This document shows, one piece after another, positions 12,290-26,500 of a stretch of 64,000 nt of DNA. Origin of the DNA: Eunapius fragilis (Eukaryota; Porifera; Demospongiae; Spongillida; Spongillidae); contig OY811982.1 of NCBI GenBank assembly GCA_963681505.1, positions 2,754,622 through 2,818,621 of the forward strand, given 5' to 3'. Made by a program: the position numbers and the translations under genes. The notes beneath the pieces are model-generated. The model had not been told where the DNA came from. It worked only from the letters and a program-made list of their open reading frames with translations, and did not search any database. The number at the start of each line of letters is the position of its first letter. Position 1 is the first letter of the stretch.

Positions 12290-13910
12290 GTATGACGAGA
12301 GGCCCACCAGTGCAGGTCAGACCAGAAACCATGGGTCAGCCAAATTGGACGATACTTATTGCGGTACTGCTGTAGGATTGCGATCATACGTCTCAGAAAT
12401 GACCAACCTGGGCTAACAACCTTGCTTGCATGATTTTAGTGGCCCCACCAGTGACTCAACAGCTCCTTTCCGTTGCATGCCTTACTTCCTGCCCAATCGG
12501 CCCACGAGATTCCGAAGGCTCTCCAATATATCTGCCGGTAGACTGAGTTCCCCTCGCTTCCGTATCAATCATAATACCGTTCTAGTACATAGGCTACTGC
12601 CGTGAAGATTTTTGGTGCCTAGCAGAGACTGAACGGTGGCATTGGGACAATGTATGCCTTGTCTCCCAGCCTCAGGCTGAGTAGTGGACAGTCGTTGGGA
12701 TGAACGGGAACCAACCGGTTGGCCGATTCAATGTCCACCTTTGCAATGAGCGCCCCTGGGCTGAGTGATACTGCCTTCGATGCAACTATTTCCTCGGTGG
12801 TGTAACAAAGGCAGCAAAGTGCCGGGTTGATCCCATCGTTTACTCCTTACCCCATTGGATATGATAGGTCAGTTATGAGTCTCCACTTGCCCTTGTGCCA
12901 TTAAGGTATCACACCACATCTGCTGATCTGGATAGCCGATTGCAGCATATCTCTAAGGGAAAAGACCTAGAATTCTGCCCAGTTGGAGCTCCTTATCTAT
13001 ATAATATGTAATTGGTTTGGGATGTTGAATCGCGGACAATATGTTTGAAGTGGCACTTTGTAGTGTGCGGCGATGATCAAAACCGATCCTAAAGCTGAAC
13101 CACAGACCCGTGCAAATGTAGTGCACAAAATCCATATCTGGTGACCCTGCAGCGCCAATTCCCACGCAGAATAGTGCAGTGGAGTGACACCTCTGATGAC
13201 CTCCTGAACCACAGAAGGTATGCACGGCCTGTAAGGCCAGAAGGTCAGCTGTGTAGGTGTAGTGGAAGCTCTCATCTATACAGGTGGGTGGTGATGCAAT
13301 ATTTAACTCCTGACTGACCGCTCAGCCCTTTACCACCCCTGCACCCGTAACGTGCCAATTAAAAACGTGAGCGGCTTGCTTGGTCTCGTTATAGCCTGAT
13401 GACCAGGCAGACACACTCACATGAGTGGTCTAGTTCCTCCATGATCAATTGAACGAAGATTTCACTACGCCAATGTGCACCCCCATCTCATGCCAGTTAT
13501 GTCCGGCCCTGCCACTTTCCACCCTTCCTAGATGGTGACCTAGATCTCCCTAGATCGTTGCCTTTTTCTATTTTCTTGTATGAATTTTGTGGTTACCTGC
13601 TCCATGGGTGGGGGTAGTTGTACCTGCTACACACGTGGCGGTAGTGGCAACGGATATGCCTGCAGTGGCCGTCGTTGTACCCTCTGCAGGTCTCCTGTGG
13701 AGCTGAGGACTTGAACGTATCCGGGCCATTGGGGTTACTACCGTGAGTTGCAACAGAGCAAGCTGATAGGGTGTGGGTGTGGCTTATACACTGGTGACAC
13801 CACGGGATTGCCTTTGCCTGACCAGTGAAGGATTCATCGTACATCTGGTATTGCCTGTAGTAGGCCATCCACACACTCCCTTCAAAATCACGGGCTGTCC
13901 GCACAATGGA
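12290..13910 (-). mobile_element. Decayed YR-type (DIRS/Ngaro-like) retroelement, minus strand
   Basis: Reading the minus strand from 13904 down, I see a Gag-like tail with a CCCH-type finger (CRGYNDGHC..C...H, about 13600-13700). Next come a segment SATSNILSAIQHP..GRILG (about 12960-13080), reverse-transcriptase motifs KVDIESANRLVPVHP (about 12690-12760), and finally a thumb-like region with a CKRKEL/SLVGPL-type pattern (about 12400-12480). Frames shift several times and stops interrupt the RT. The order and motifs match the intact-looking element at 32934, at low identity. I could not find a recombinase or terminal repeats, so the ends are approximate. Confidence 0.7.
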
Positions 13911-14261
13911 AGCGCCTTTGTGAGGTTATCACAGCAGCCATATGCGAATAGCACTCGGTCCAGAGTGCTGTATCCTGGACCTGTGCCCTGCGACCGGGAT
14001 GATAGCACCATCCCATCGAGGGTCACCACTGGCCGGTTCTCCTCTTGAAGTCATGAATCAGGCAGTGGGTTAGATTTTCCCTTGGCTCTCTTGTTCATCC
14101 TCTCAAGTTTGCTCGATAAGAAAGATTTCTGTGCTCAATTAGGCAGCGTGCAGTGCTGATGCATGTGCACAGCCGTATATATGTGCCTGACTGTGATGAG
14201 CACGTGCACTGATAGTTGTCAACCCAAATTGTCGGTGAACTTGTTTTAAGTACCTTAAACT

Positions 14262-14375
14262 GTGTGTTTCTCAATCCTTCCACTACTGCCATGGGCCTCA
14301 CATCTGGAGGACAGTTTGGCTTGTCGTTAGCTATGAGGCTGCCTCCAGCTAAATGTTTAGCAACCTCTACAAAGA
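14262..14375 (-). mobile_element. Small reverse-transcriptase relic
   Basis: The minus strand reads LAGGSLIANDKPN...VRPMAVVEGLRN. This resembles the finger-region motif (KP.G.VRPIAVGE.LRR) of a reverse-transcriptase ORF repeated in many marine invertebrate genomes. Only about 35 codons are recognisable. Family assignment is from memory of the motif. Confidence 0.45.
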
Positions 14376-16088
14376 TTTATTACCTCTCTGAGAGATATGC
14401 AGATTGAAGTGGAAAGGCGAACCTATATGTGGCATCCAGTATATTTAGGTTTTGAATGCGTAGTCCTTAGGGGTCACATGCTGATGCTTTAGGAAAGGGT
14501 CTTAACACTGAAGGGGCATAAGTCGTGAGGAACAAGGGTACTATTCCCTGAAGACACATGAACGGGTGCATGGAACTGGGAAGTGACCTTGAAGGTGCTT
14601 GACGAGCAGTGATTGAAAGGTATATGCGTTATCAGCAGCAATTCCTGAGGAAGTTAGTACTTGACATCCTTTAACCCAAGAAGCCTTCTCTTGCTAGTGT
14701 GATTGTGGTGTTTAGCACGCATGTCAGATTGCTTATGCATATTTCGACTTAGTTTGTCGTGCGCCTCCAAAGGGTTTGTACTCACCCTTAATTGGCCACA
14801 AGTTACATGAGGAGAGGGGATTGAACTGTTCCTGTGTACCATCTTTTCTGTGAGGATGGTAATAATTGACACGTTTCCACAACATAACAATGCTTAATCT
14901 CCAGGTCATCGTCCTTATTAAAGCGTGGTTAGCATCCTAAATGAAGGATACACTTTTGTGAACTATATAGCCATGAAGAACAATACCTAAGAGCATTTTC
15001 TGATGGTCCAAAGGTCACCCCTTTTTCAACTTTGATTAAAATGATATCAAGAACAGCTGGTTTATCTAGAAATCGTCCACCTATATTGGTCCTTTTGTAA
15101 CAATGACTTTGACACAGCCTATTGATCGAATTATGAATGAAGAATTTAGAACGCTGATTGAGCATTACTTTCGTTTGTTTCGTTGAAATCAAGTGTGTAA
15201 TTTATACATTATTGGCAAATAAAGGTTTGTCATGCTTTTGAATACTTTAACATTTCTAATGTTACTTGATGCCTTCGATTTCCATATAAGGATTTGACAG
15301 ATGGCTGTGATAAAATTATCTTTAGTCATGTAACCAATTGTATGATATCTAAGTCTAGCTACCAAACTGACACCATTGTTTTTATACTTGAACTTGTCCT
15401 AATGTAAGGACGGCTCCTTAAATATAGACGATCAGAGATTAAGCGTTGTCCATGCTTCTTTGAGTATATTTGCTATGACTTCCCTTAATGCCCAAGATAG
15501 GCCTTGTGTTGGCAGGTATATGGTGGATCGTTGCACATTGAAATTTACAAATACATGTACTGTATCTTGAAAGGTTACTGAAGAAATTTAGTGCAGGGAC
15601 AGAATCCAAGGCACCTGGTTTGGACCTGCTTGGGTCTGTTGGTTGATCTCCTTATAATGTTATTGTCACAGTTAATGCACTGTAGTATCTATGACAACAA
15701 CGTGTATAGCATATTGGACTATCTCTTTTTTGCTCTAAAGCATATTCGCTATTTCCATCATTTCCATCCTTATCACAACAGAGTTCAGCAACTGATACCA
15801 AGACTTTAAGTTCATATTCTAAATCTGACTGGTAAGGGGCAGCATTTTTACTCTTTCATAGGTAAACACTTAACTAAATGACCTCCATTTCTTATTGCTA
15901 CTGTCATCTGTCACCAAGATATAAACTTTGTGACGAACAATCTTTCTGACTTTTAGCCCCATCTGAACAGTTTTAATACAGATTTCTAACCAGCAGATGT
16001 ACTTGCATGGCCTATTATGAAGTATTTGTATACCTGCTGCCTACTTCCCCAATCTCAGAGCTGTGATATAGAGAAGGAGAAACCCGAC
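14376..16088. other. Upstream region of ROCO gene, no gene recognised
   Basis: No coding similarity recognised. It may contain the ROCO promoter and 5' UTR. An open frame runs from 16017 into the proposed first coding exon. Confidence 0.4.
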
Positions 16089-17540
16089 ATGTCATTACGA
16101 AAAAGACCAATGCAAGAGGTACTGATAATTAGGTTTGCTTGTAACATGAAACTGTACCTATGTACTATACAGCTGCTGTCACCAATACCACCAAATGTAC
16201 TGGCTTTGGGAACTGCTGCTGAGAAGGGTGATGTGGAGAAACTAAAACAGTTATTAACTCTACCCGACGTTGACATCAATGCAGTGTGCAGTAAAGTAAG
16301 GATACATGTAGATTGAGAGAGGGGGGGGGGGAGAGACAGGAGCAGAGGGGGGGGGGGGGAGGGAGAGAGAGAGAGAGGGAGAGAGAGGTTAAGAGGCAAA
16401 AAGAGACAGAGTACCATTACCATACTTCATTAATTAAAGGTTTATTAGTGTTGCTTCCATTTACTTTTGTGTTCAATGGTCTACTAATCGCTGAAACATC
16501 AACCAACTAGTGTTATATAACAGGCACTCTTCCTTCAGAGCTATCTACACTACTACCTAGCTTCTCATTTAGATTACTTCACACATACAATTTTCTGTCC
16601 TTTGAAGGACGAATTAGACACAAAATATGCTTCCAGCATAATAAGGAGGTGTTCCCTACATGTATGTGATGTCATGTTACAGTACATGAGCTTGTAGACC
16701 AATAAGGATGATAGTGTGGAAACTTAGGGGTGTATGTGAATGTGCAGTCACATGAGCTATGGAGATATAAGGTTGGTGAGACATTTATAGAATCCGTCTA
16801 GGCATATTGTGCTCTGCTACTAACAGATCTAACCCGTGCACAATGGTCACTGCACCTATATTGAAGTCATAAGTGATATGGCCCCGTGTATTATCATGCA
16901 TGAGGCAGAGTATGTGATGTTGGGAGATGCACTATCCATTTTACCTACTTCTAATTATCAGCTGTGCATCACTGCATCATCATGTCTCCTGTGTTTCAGA
17001 AATAAAATAACAACTACTACTGTCCCTCTCTGGGAATATACGTGTGCATGTATTCTCAGACTGGTAGTCTCTCTCTCTGTAGGGTAATGCAGGGCACTCA
17101 TCATACACATATACATGTAGTACATTCTCTATGTACCATTTGTAGCATTATTGTTCACTGGCAAACCCTGTATGTCCCACTCTAGTGGGAGGAAACAGCA
17201 CTGCACTTGGCTTGTCGTCATAAACAATTGAGAAGTGTTGAAGTCCTACTGGCTATGGGAGCTGATCCGAACAAAATCAACTTTGTAAGTACATACATTT
17301 TCATGCATACAAATTTATGAGATCAAGATTCAGATTCACTCAATTAGCTACTCAGTGACCATCATGCAAGTAGTGTCAGACTCATGTGCATTCTATCAGG
17401 ATTGTAGATGTGACATTGAATACTGATTGTTCTTTCAGTATGGACACACAACACTACATTATGCATGTATGGTACATGATGCTGATATTGTGAAGAAGCT
17501 CCTGGAAAACAACGTAAATGTCAACACACAGACCACAAAG
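16089..17540 (+). CDS. ROCO exons 1-4: ankyrin repeats 1-3
   Basis: Exon 2 encodes an ankyrin helix pair (ALGTAAEKGDVEKLKQLL), exon 3 WEETALHLACRHKQLRSVEV and exon 4 YGHTTLHYACMVHDADIVKK. Exons 3 and 4 are 99 and 102 nt and phase 0, one repeat per exon, the usual way ankyrin arrays grow. Acceptors are CTCTAG (17185) and TTTCAG (17438); donors are GTAAGT and GTATGT. Confidence 0.85.
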
Positions 17541-20500
17541 GTATGTAGTGTACACATAAAGTACAGCACAGTGGTTTGGGGTGATGTAGACTTTTTTTTA
17601 AATGTTATGTACATATTACAATTTCCATTATATAAGCCAATATCAATTCCATAACCATTTATGAGTTATTGATTAATTTTAATAGATATAATCAAGCCAT
17701 AGTAATCAAGATATCAAAAATTTGAGATCTCACAGTATTTAATCATATTATTTTATTTAATTCTATTGGCCAATATCATTTCCATAACCATTTATGAGTT
17801 ATATTAAATTTAATATATGTAATCAAGCCATACTAATCAAGATATTTGAGATCTCACATTATTTAATCATAAGAATATTAGTTTATTTATTTCATTCTAC
17901 TGTCATTCTGCAACCATTGGCACTATTTTCTTCTGCTTCCTCTTGAAGTAGTGCCTACGTTTTCCTACTTCTTTCACATGGGCTGAGCTAATGTAATGCA
18001 GTGTTTCTACTCCTTCACTCCGACCTTCCAGCACACGAGCAATCTGTACCACAATCACTGATCCTTATACAGATATGCTGCTGATGTAGGCCTACATTCC
18101 TCTGCAGTGGTAAGATCAGCAGTTGTGGTTGCAGGTTCACAAACATTGCAGCTTAAACACTGCTTCTATAGATATATTGGAAAGCCTGGAAAGCAATTAT
18201 ACAATCCGCACTTCTTTGGATCTTCATCTTGGATGGCGCCATGTAGTTTGTTAGTAATAAAAGAAAGCGAAATGCACACTAGCTGCTTTTCTACAGCTTC
18301 CATACCTTCTAAAGATTGAACACCTTCTTCAGCCAGAAATTGTCTTGCAGAACCTATATTATGTGTTTCTAGACATACTTGTTTTAAGCTTCCACGATTG
18401 TAATTTTATTCTGTCGTGCGTGTGCCTGCATGAATTATTGTGGGTTATTAATTTTTTTTCATATGCTCGCGTAAGTGGGTAGCATTTAGTTCTAGCCTTA
18501 TTAATGACATTAAACAGAAAGCGGAGCATTGGCGGTGCGTATTTTCGGAATGCCAGCTGATGTCAGCAGCAATTTTTATGATCAAATTTTTTTAAATGGG
18601 CTCAAGTTTGTCCTACCTGATGAATGTTAGACACTACAATCCAATATTTTGCCATTACGCAAGCCTTTTGTTGCAAAAAAAGATATAGCTTAAATATAGC
18701 ATTATATATTTGGTATCTTTCTATACGTAAGAGAAACCACTATCTAAATACGTATTCATTTTGTTTCCCATTTTGCTCATTAAATGTGCAGTTGCATATA
18801 ATGATGGAAATGGAACAGGTCATAATATTTTTTTTTAGCTTCATCATTAACAATCTAACCAATTCTAAACAATTTTAGTGAAATGTGATTCTTTGGGCTA
18901 TTTTGAGCAACTTTATGTAAAAAAGCATTAAGGTCATACCCTAACCCCATGTCTACATCTTAAACCACTGTGCACAGGTAATGCATTGCCTTTGTTATTA
19001 ATTCTATATTAATTCAATAGTTGCTGTGATTGTGTGAAATGTGGAGTGTTGTAAATAGTATTATTGATATTAAGATATTCAATGCACACTTTACTGGATT
19101 TTGACATGCAATAGTGCATTCTGAAATACATGTATAGGAACAACTGATAATGCAATGGGTAACTAAGAATATCTTGAATTTGTTGGCAACATCATCAATT
19201 GGTGCATGATCTATGAATGTGAACGATAATATTATGTAATTTCTCCAAAGTGGCAAAAATTGTTAGAATTGATGCTTTCCAGCATGTCTATTTTATCCAT
19301 TCTATGATCATTTTTTTTAAAGAATGCAAGCTTATCATTCCCCGCGTACATGTATATTGCTAATTGTGAGGATGTTTGAGATAGGTTATTCCCTACATGT
19401 ATGTTAGTTAAGGTGTACATGAAGCATTCCCTTTGTATAGTGATTTGACTGTGCTGTCATAGAGTAATCTGTGGATGGGAGTGAATTAATAGTTATTTGT
19501 ATGCAACTTGTTAGTATCATGGATTGCACGAGATAGTGTTATGGTTTATGAATGTATAAAAGTGTAGATGGGAAAGACTATTAAAGGATGGGACAAGAAT
19601 GATCATTTTTAGTACGTTTAGTAAGTGACCAGGTAGTGCTCCTATAACATCTTTTGTTAAAATGTTGAGGCTAAAAAACAGTCACAAGAGGCATCCAGGT
19701 ACTGCGCTCAAAATGTTCATGTAAAAGTAAAAAAACAACCAGCCGTGCATTAAATAGAATGAAATGGATATTCGAACGAAGGACTTTTTTCGCTTCATAC
19801 AAAAGATTACAATGGTATCTATACATTTTCAAGAAGATAGAAGACTACCCTACCACCCGTATGAGGTCAGTGACAAACCTAAGCTTCTTGCAACAAAATT
19901 GTAACACTAGCATACGGTTTATAGAATGAAAAATCGCTGTTCTGATGTCGGTCTAGCGTTGACGCAATAGTCCACGGACATATACCACAAAATAACAAAC
20001 CATCTCTTACAAAACTTCATCAGTTTAAGTGCTGAACTAAGTTGATCGACGTAAGAGTTTTAAACAATAGCAAAATTAATTTGGCCGGAAGTGGGTTTGT
20101 GTAAATAAATTATTCAGCTGGTAATCAGTTAAAGGATGGGGCAAGAATGATTATTTTTAGTACGTTTGATAGGAGCCATTTTCAAGTTGCTGGTGAATGA
20201 AACTTTTATAAAGTGATGGGATAATTTTGGTTTGCTGTCCGTGCAGTTAGTACTTTTTGTATTTGGATAACTTCTCCCAAAATTGTTAGAGATTATCCTG
20301 AATTGATGGAACTGATTCGTTCTACTATACATAATTTTCAAATCTTTCTTCTTTATTGAAAGTTTGACTTTTCGCGTGTCCAATGTCTCATTTAGGCTAT
20401 AATTGTTGCTGGTCCAGGATGTTTGATGCAAGTTAGTATAATTGTGCGCAATACATTGCCTCTTTAATATGACAGTGGTGTAATGTATGGAGTGATTCAA

Positions 20501-23500
20501 ATGTTTACTAGTGATGATACTGAATGCTCCTTGTTAGCATCATGTATGGTATTTGAAGTATGGTTTGCAAGTGCGGAATTTGAAAGGTTTTGGCAAAATA
20601 AGTTTATTCACTAGGTCCACTGTGTCAAGTTTTTGTGCAGTAACCATTGAATCATTTCTTCCAAAATTTCTTGACATTGGCCTGAATTGATGGAACTGAT
20701 TCTTTTCACCTTGCGGAATTGTAAAACCTTTCTCCTTTTTTGCAGGATGTAAGTTTGTCTTTTCATGTGTCCAAAGTTGTCTAGTGTAGGTTGTCATTGT
20801 ATTTGCTGTTGCTGGTTGTTGATGTAATGCCAGGATGTTTGAGATTAGTTAATTCTGAATAATTGTACATTATACATCGCCTATATTTAATGGTTTTAGA
20901 CAATGCTGTCATGGGGTAATGTACATCTATTGAGTGATGTTAATTTGTATTGTTGATGATACTGAATGCTTCTTGTTAGTATAATTTGCGGCATTTGAAG
21001 TATGGTTTCTGTGTACGGATTAAGAAAGGTTGTGACAAATTAGACTATTTTGATGTTTTTCGCCAAGTCCATTGTGTCATGTTTTAGTGCATGGTCAACG
21101 AAACTTTTATCATGTGATGGGATAATTTGGGTTTGCTGTCCGTGCCGTTGATACTTTTACCATTCATCATTTATTCCAAAATTCCTTAACATTGGCCTGA
21201 ATTGATGGAACTGATTCTTTTCACCTTGCGGAATTGTAAAACCTTTCTCCTTTTTTGCAGTTGGTAAGTGTGTTCTTTTCACGTGTCCAACATTGTCTAG
21301 TGTAGGTTGTCATTGTGTTTGCTGTTGCTGGTTGTTGATGAAATACCAGGATGTTTGAGATTAGTTAATTCTGAATAATTGTACATTATACATTGCCTAT
21401 ATTTAATGGGTTTTAGACAATCCTGTCATGGGGTAATGTACATGTATTGAGTGATGTTAATTTGTATTGTTGATGATACTGAATGCTTCTTGTTAGTATA
21501 ATTTGCGGGATTTGAAGTATGGTTTCTGTGTATGGAATAAGAAAGGTTGTGGCAAATTAGTTTCTTCGTTGAAGTCCATTGTGTAAAGTTTAAGTGCATG
21601 GTCAACAAAACTTTTATCATGTGATGGGATAATTTGGGTTTGCTATACGTGCCGTTAGTACTTTACCATTGCATTATTTCTTCCAAAATTGTTTGACATT
21701 GGCCTGAATTGATGGAACTGATTCTTTTCACCTTGCGGAATTTTAAAACCTTTCTCCTTTTTTGCAGTTGGTAAGTGTGTTCTTTTCACGTGTCCAAAGT
21801 TGTCTAGTGTAGGTTGTCATTGTGTTTGCTGTGGCTGGTTGTTGATGTAATGCCAGGATGTTTGAGATAGGTTATTTCTGAATAATTGTGCATTATACGT
21901 TGCCTTTATTTAATGGTTTTAGACAATACTGTCATGGGGTAATGTACATGCATTAAGTGATGTTAAAATACATTGTTGAAGATACAGAATGCTTCTTGTT
22001 AGTATCATTTGCGGCATTTGAAGTATGGTTTCTGTGTGTGGATTAAGAAAGGTTGTGGCAAATTAGACTATTTTGATTTTATTCGCTAAGTCCATTGTGT
22101 CAAGTTTTAGTGCATGGTCAATGAAACTTTTATCATGTGATGGGATACTTTGGAATTGCTTTCCGTGCCGTTAGTACTTTTAACATTTCATAATTTCTTC
22201 CATAATTTCTTGACATTGGCCTGAATTGATGGAACTGATTCTATTCACTATGCGGAATTGCAAAACCTGTCTCCTTTATTGTAGATGGTAAGTTTATCTT
22301 TTCACGTGTCCAAAGTTGTCTAGTGTAGGTTGTCATTATGTTTGCTATTGCTGGTTGTTGATGAAATACCAGTATGTTTGAGATAAGTTAATTCTGAATA
22401 ATTGTACATTATACATTGCCTATATTTAATGGTTTTAGACAATGTTGTCATGGGGTAATGTACATGTATTGAGTGATGTTAATTTGTATTGTTGATGATA
22501 CTGAATGCTTCTTGTTAGTATAATTTGAGGGATTTGAAGTATCATCTCTGTGTATGGAATAAGAAAGGTTGTGGCAAATTAGTTTATGCTCTAAGTCCAT
22601 TGTGTAAAGTTTTAGTGCATGGTCAACGAAACTTTTATCATGTGATGGGATAATTTGGGTTTGCTGTCCGTGCCGTTGATACTTATACCATTGCATCATT
22701 ACTTCCAAAATTCCTTAACATTGGCCTGAATTGATGGAACTGATTCTTTTCACCTTGCTGAATTGTAAAACCTTTCTCCATTATTGCAGTGGGTAAGTGT
22801 GTCTTTTCACGTGTCCAACGTTGTCTAGTGTAGGTTGTCATTGTGTTTGCTGTTGCTGGTTGTTGATGAAATGCCAGGATTAGTTAATTCTGAATAATTG
22901 TACATTATACTTTGCCTTTATTTAATGGTTTTAGACAATGCTGGGGTAATGTACATGTATTGAGTGATGTTAATTTGTATTGTTCATGATACCGAATGCT
23001 TCTTGTTAGTATAATTTGCGGCATTTGAAGTATGGTTTCTGTGTGTGGATTAAGAAAGGTTGTGGCAAATTAGGCTATTTTGATTTTATTCGCCAAGTCC
23101 ATTGTGTCAAGTTTTAGTGCATGGTCAATGAAACTTTTATCATGTGATGGGATACTATGGAATTGCTTTCCGTGCCGTTAGTACTTTTAACATTCCATAA
23201 TTTCTTCCAAAATTTCTTGACATTGGCCTGAATTGATGGAACTGATTCTTTTCACTATGCGGAATTGCAAAACCTGTCTCCTTTATTGCAGTTCGTAAGT
23301 TTATCTTTTCACGTGTCCAAAGTTGTGTAGTTTAGGTTGTCATTGTGTTTGCTGTTGCTGGTTGTTGATGAAATACCAGGATGTTTGAGATAAGTTAATT
23401 CTGAATAATTGTACATTATACATTGCCTATATTTAATGGTTTTAGACAATACTGTCATGGGGTAATGTACATGTATTGAGTGATGTTAAAATATATTGTT

Positions 23501-26500
23501 GAAGATACTGAATGCTTCTTGTCAGTATCTTTTGCGGCATTTGAAGTATGGTTTCTGTGTACGGATTAAGAAAGGTTGTGGCAAATTAGACTATTTTGAT
23601 GTCTTTCGCCAAGTCCATTGTGTCAAGTTTTAGTGCATGGTCAACAAAACTTTTATCATATGATGGGATAACTTGGGTTTGCTGTACGTGCCATTAGTAC
23701 TTTACCATTGCATTATTTCTTCCAAAATTGCTTGACATTGGCCTGAATTGATGGAACTGATTTTTTTCACCTTGCGGAATTGTAAAACCTTTCTCCTTTT
23801 TTGCAGTTGGTAAGTGTGTTCTTTTCACGTGTCCAACATTGTCTAGTGTAGGTTGTCATTGTGTTTGCTGTTGCTGGTTGTTGATGAAATACCAGGATGT
23901 TTGAGATTAGTTAATTCTGAATAATTGTACATTATACATTGCCTATATTTAATGGGTTTTAGACAATCCTGTCATGGGGTAATGTACATGTATTGAGTGA
24001 TGTTAATTTGTATTGTTGATGATACTGAATGCTTCTTGTTAGTATAATTTGCGGGATTTGAAGTATGGTTTCTGTGTATGGAATAAGAAAGGTTGTGGCA
24101 AATTAGTTTCTTCGTTGAAGTCCATTGTGTAAAGTTTAAGTGCATGGTCAACAAAACTTTTATCATGTGATGGGATAATTTGGGTTTGCTATACGTGCCG
24201 TTAGTACTTTACCATTGCATTATTTCTTCCAAAATTGTTTGACATTGGCCTGAATTGATGGAACTGATTCTTTTCACCTTGCGGAATTTTAAAACCTTTC
24301 TCCTTTTTTGCAGTTGGTAAGTGTGTTCTTTTCACGTGTCCAAAGTTGTCTAGTGTAGGTTGTCATTGTGTTTGCTGTGGCTGGTTGTTGATGTAATGCC
24401 AGGATGTTTGAGATAGGTTATTTCTGAATAATTGTGCATTATACGTTGCCTTTATTTAATGGTTTTAGACAATACTGTCATGGGGTAATGTACATGCATT
24501 AAGTGATGTTAAAATACATTGTTGAAGATACAGAATGCTTCTTGTTAGTATCATTTGCGGCATTTGAAGTATGGTTTCTGTGTGTGGATTAAGAAAGGTT
24601 GTGGCAAATTAGACTATTTTGATTTTATTCGCTAAGTCCATTGTGTCAAGTTTTAGTGCATGGTCAATGAAACTTTTATCATGTGATGGGATACTTTGGA
24701 ATTGCTTTCCGTGCCGTTAGTACTTTTAACATTTCATAATTTCTTCCATAATTTCTTGACATTGGCCTGAATTGATGGAACTGATTCTATTCACTATGCG
24801 GAATTGCAAAACCTGTCTCCTTTATTGTAGATGGTAAGTTTATCTTTTCACGTGTCCAAAGTTGTCTAGTGTAGGTTGTCATTATGTTTGCTATTGCTGG
24901 TTGTTGATGAAATACCAGTATGTTTGAGATAAGTTAATTCTGAATAATTGTACATTATACATTGCCTATATTTAATGGTTTTAGACAATGTTGTCATGGG
25001 GTAATGTACATGTATTGAGTGATGTTAATTTGTATTGTTGATGATACTGAATGCTTCTTGTTAGTATAATTTGAGGGATTTGAAGTATCATCTCTGTGTA
25101 TGGAATAAGAAAGGTTGTGGCAAATTAGTTTATGCTCTAAGTCCATTGTGTAAAGTTTTAGTGCATGGTCAACGAAACTTTTATCATGTGATGGGATAAT
25201 TTGGGTTTGCTGTCCGTGCCGTTGATACTTATACCATTGCATCATTACTTCCAAAATTCCTTAACATTGGCCTGAATTGATGGAACTGATTCTTTTCACC
25301 TTGCTGAATTGTAAAACCTTTCTCCATTATTGCAGTGGGTAAGTGTGTCTTTTCACGTGTCCAACGTTGTCTAGTGTAGGTTGTCATTGTGTTTGCTGTT
25401 GCTGGTTGTTGATGAAATGCCAGGATTAGTTAATTCTGAATAATTGTACATTATACTTTGCCTTTATTTAATGGTTTTAGACAATGCTGGGGTAATGTAC
25501 ATGTATTGAGTGATGTTAATTTGTATTGTTCATGATACCGAATGCTTCTTGTTAGTATAATTTGCGGCATTTGAAGTATGGTTTCTGTGTGTGGATTAAG
25601 AAAGGTTGTGGCAAATTAGGCTATTTTGATTTTATTCGCCAAGTCCATTGTGTCAAGTTTTAGTGCATGGTCAATGAAACTTTTATCATGTGATGGGATA
25701 CTATGGAATTGCTTTCCGTGCCGTTAGTACTTTTAACATTCCATAATTTCTTCCAAAATTTCTTGACATTGGCCTGAATTGATGGAACTGATTCTTTTCA
25801 CTATGCGGAATTGCAAAACCTGTCTCCTTTATTGCAGTTCGTAAGTTTATCTTTTCACGTGTCCAAAGTTGTGTAGTTTAGGTTGTCATTGTGTTTGCTG
25901 TTGCTGGTTGTTGATGAAATACCAGGATGTTTGAGATAAGTTAATTCTGAATAATTGTACATTATACATTGCCTATATTTAATGGTTTTAGACAATACTG
26001 TCATGGGGTAATGTACATGTATTGAGTGATGTTAAAATATATTGTTGAAGATACTGAATGCTTCTTGTCAGTATCTTTTGCGGCATTTGAAGTATGGTTT
26101 CTGTGTACGGATTAAGAAAGGTTGTGGCAAATTAGACTATTTTGATGTCTTTCGCCAAGTCCATTGTGTCAAGTTTTAGTGCATGGTCAACAAAACTTTT
26201 ATCATATGATGGGATAACTTGGGTTTGCTGTACGTGCCATTAGTACTTTACCATTGCATTATTTCTTCCAAAATTGCTTGACATTGGCCTGAATTGATGG
26301 AACTGATTTTTTTCACCTTGCGGAATTTTAAAACCTTTCTCCTTTTTTGCAGGATGTAAGTTTGTCTTTTCACGTGTCCAACATTGTCTAGTGTAGGTTG
26401 TCATTGTGTTTGCTGTGGCTGGTTGTTGATGTAATGCCAGGATGTTTGAGATAGGTTATTTCTGAATAATTGTACATTATACGTTGCCTTTATTTAATGG

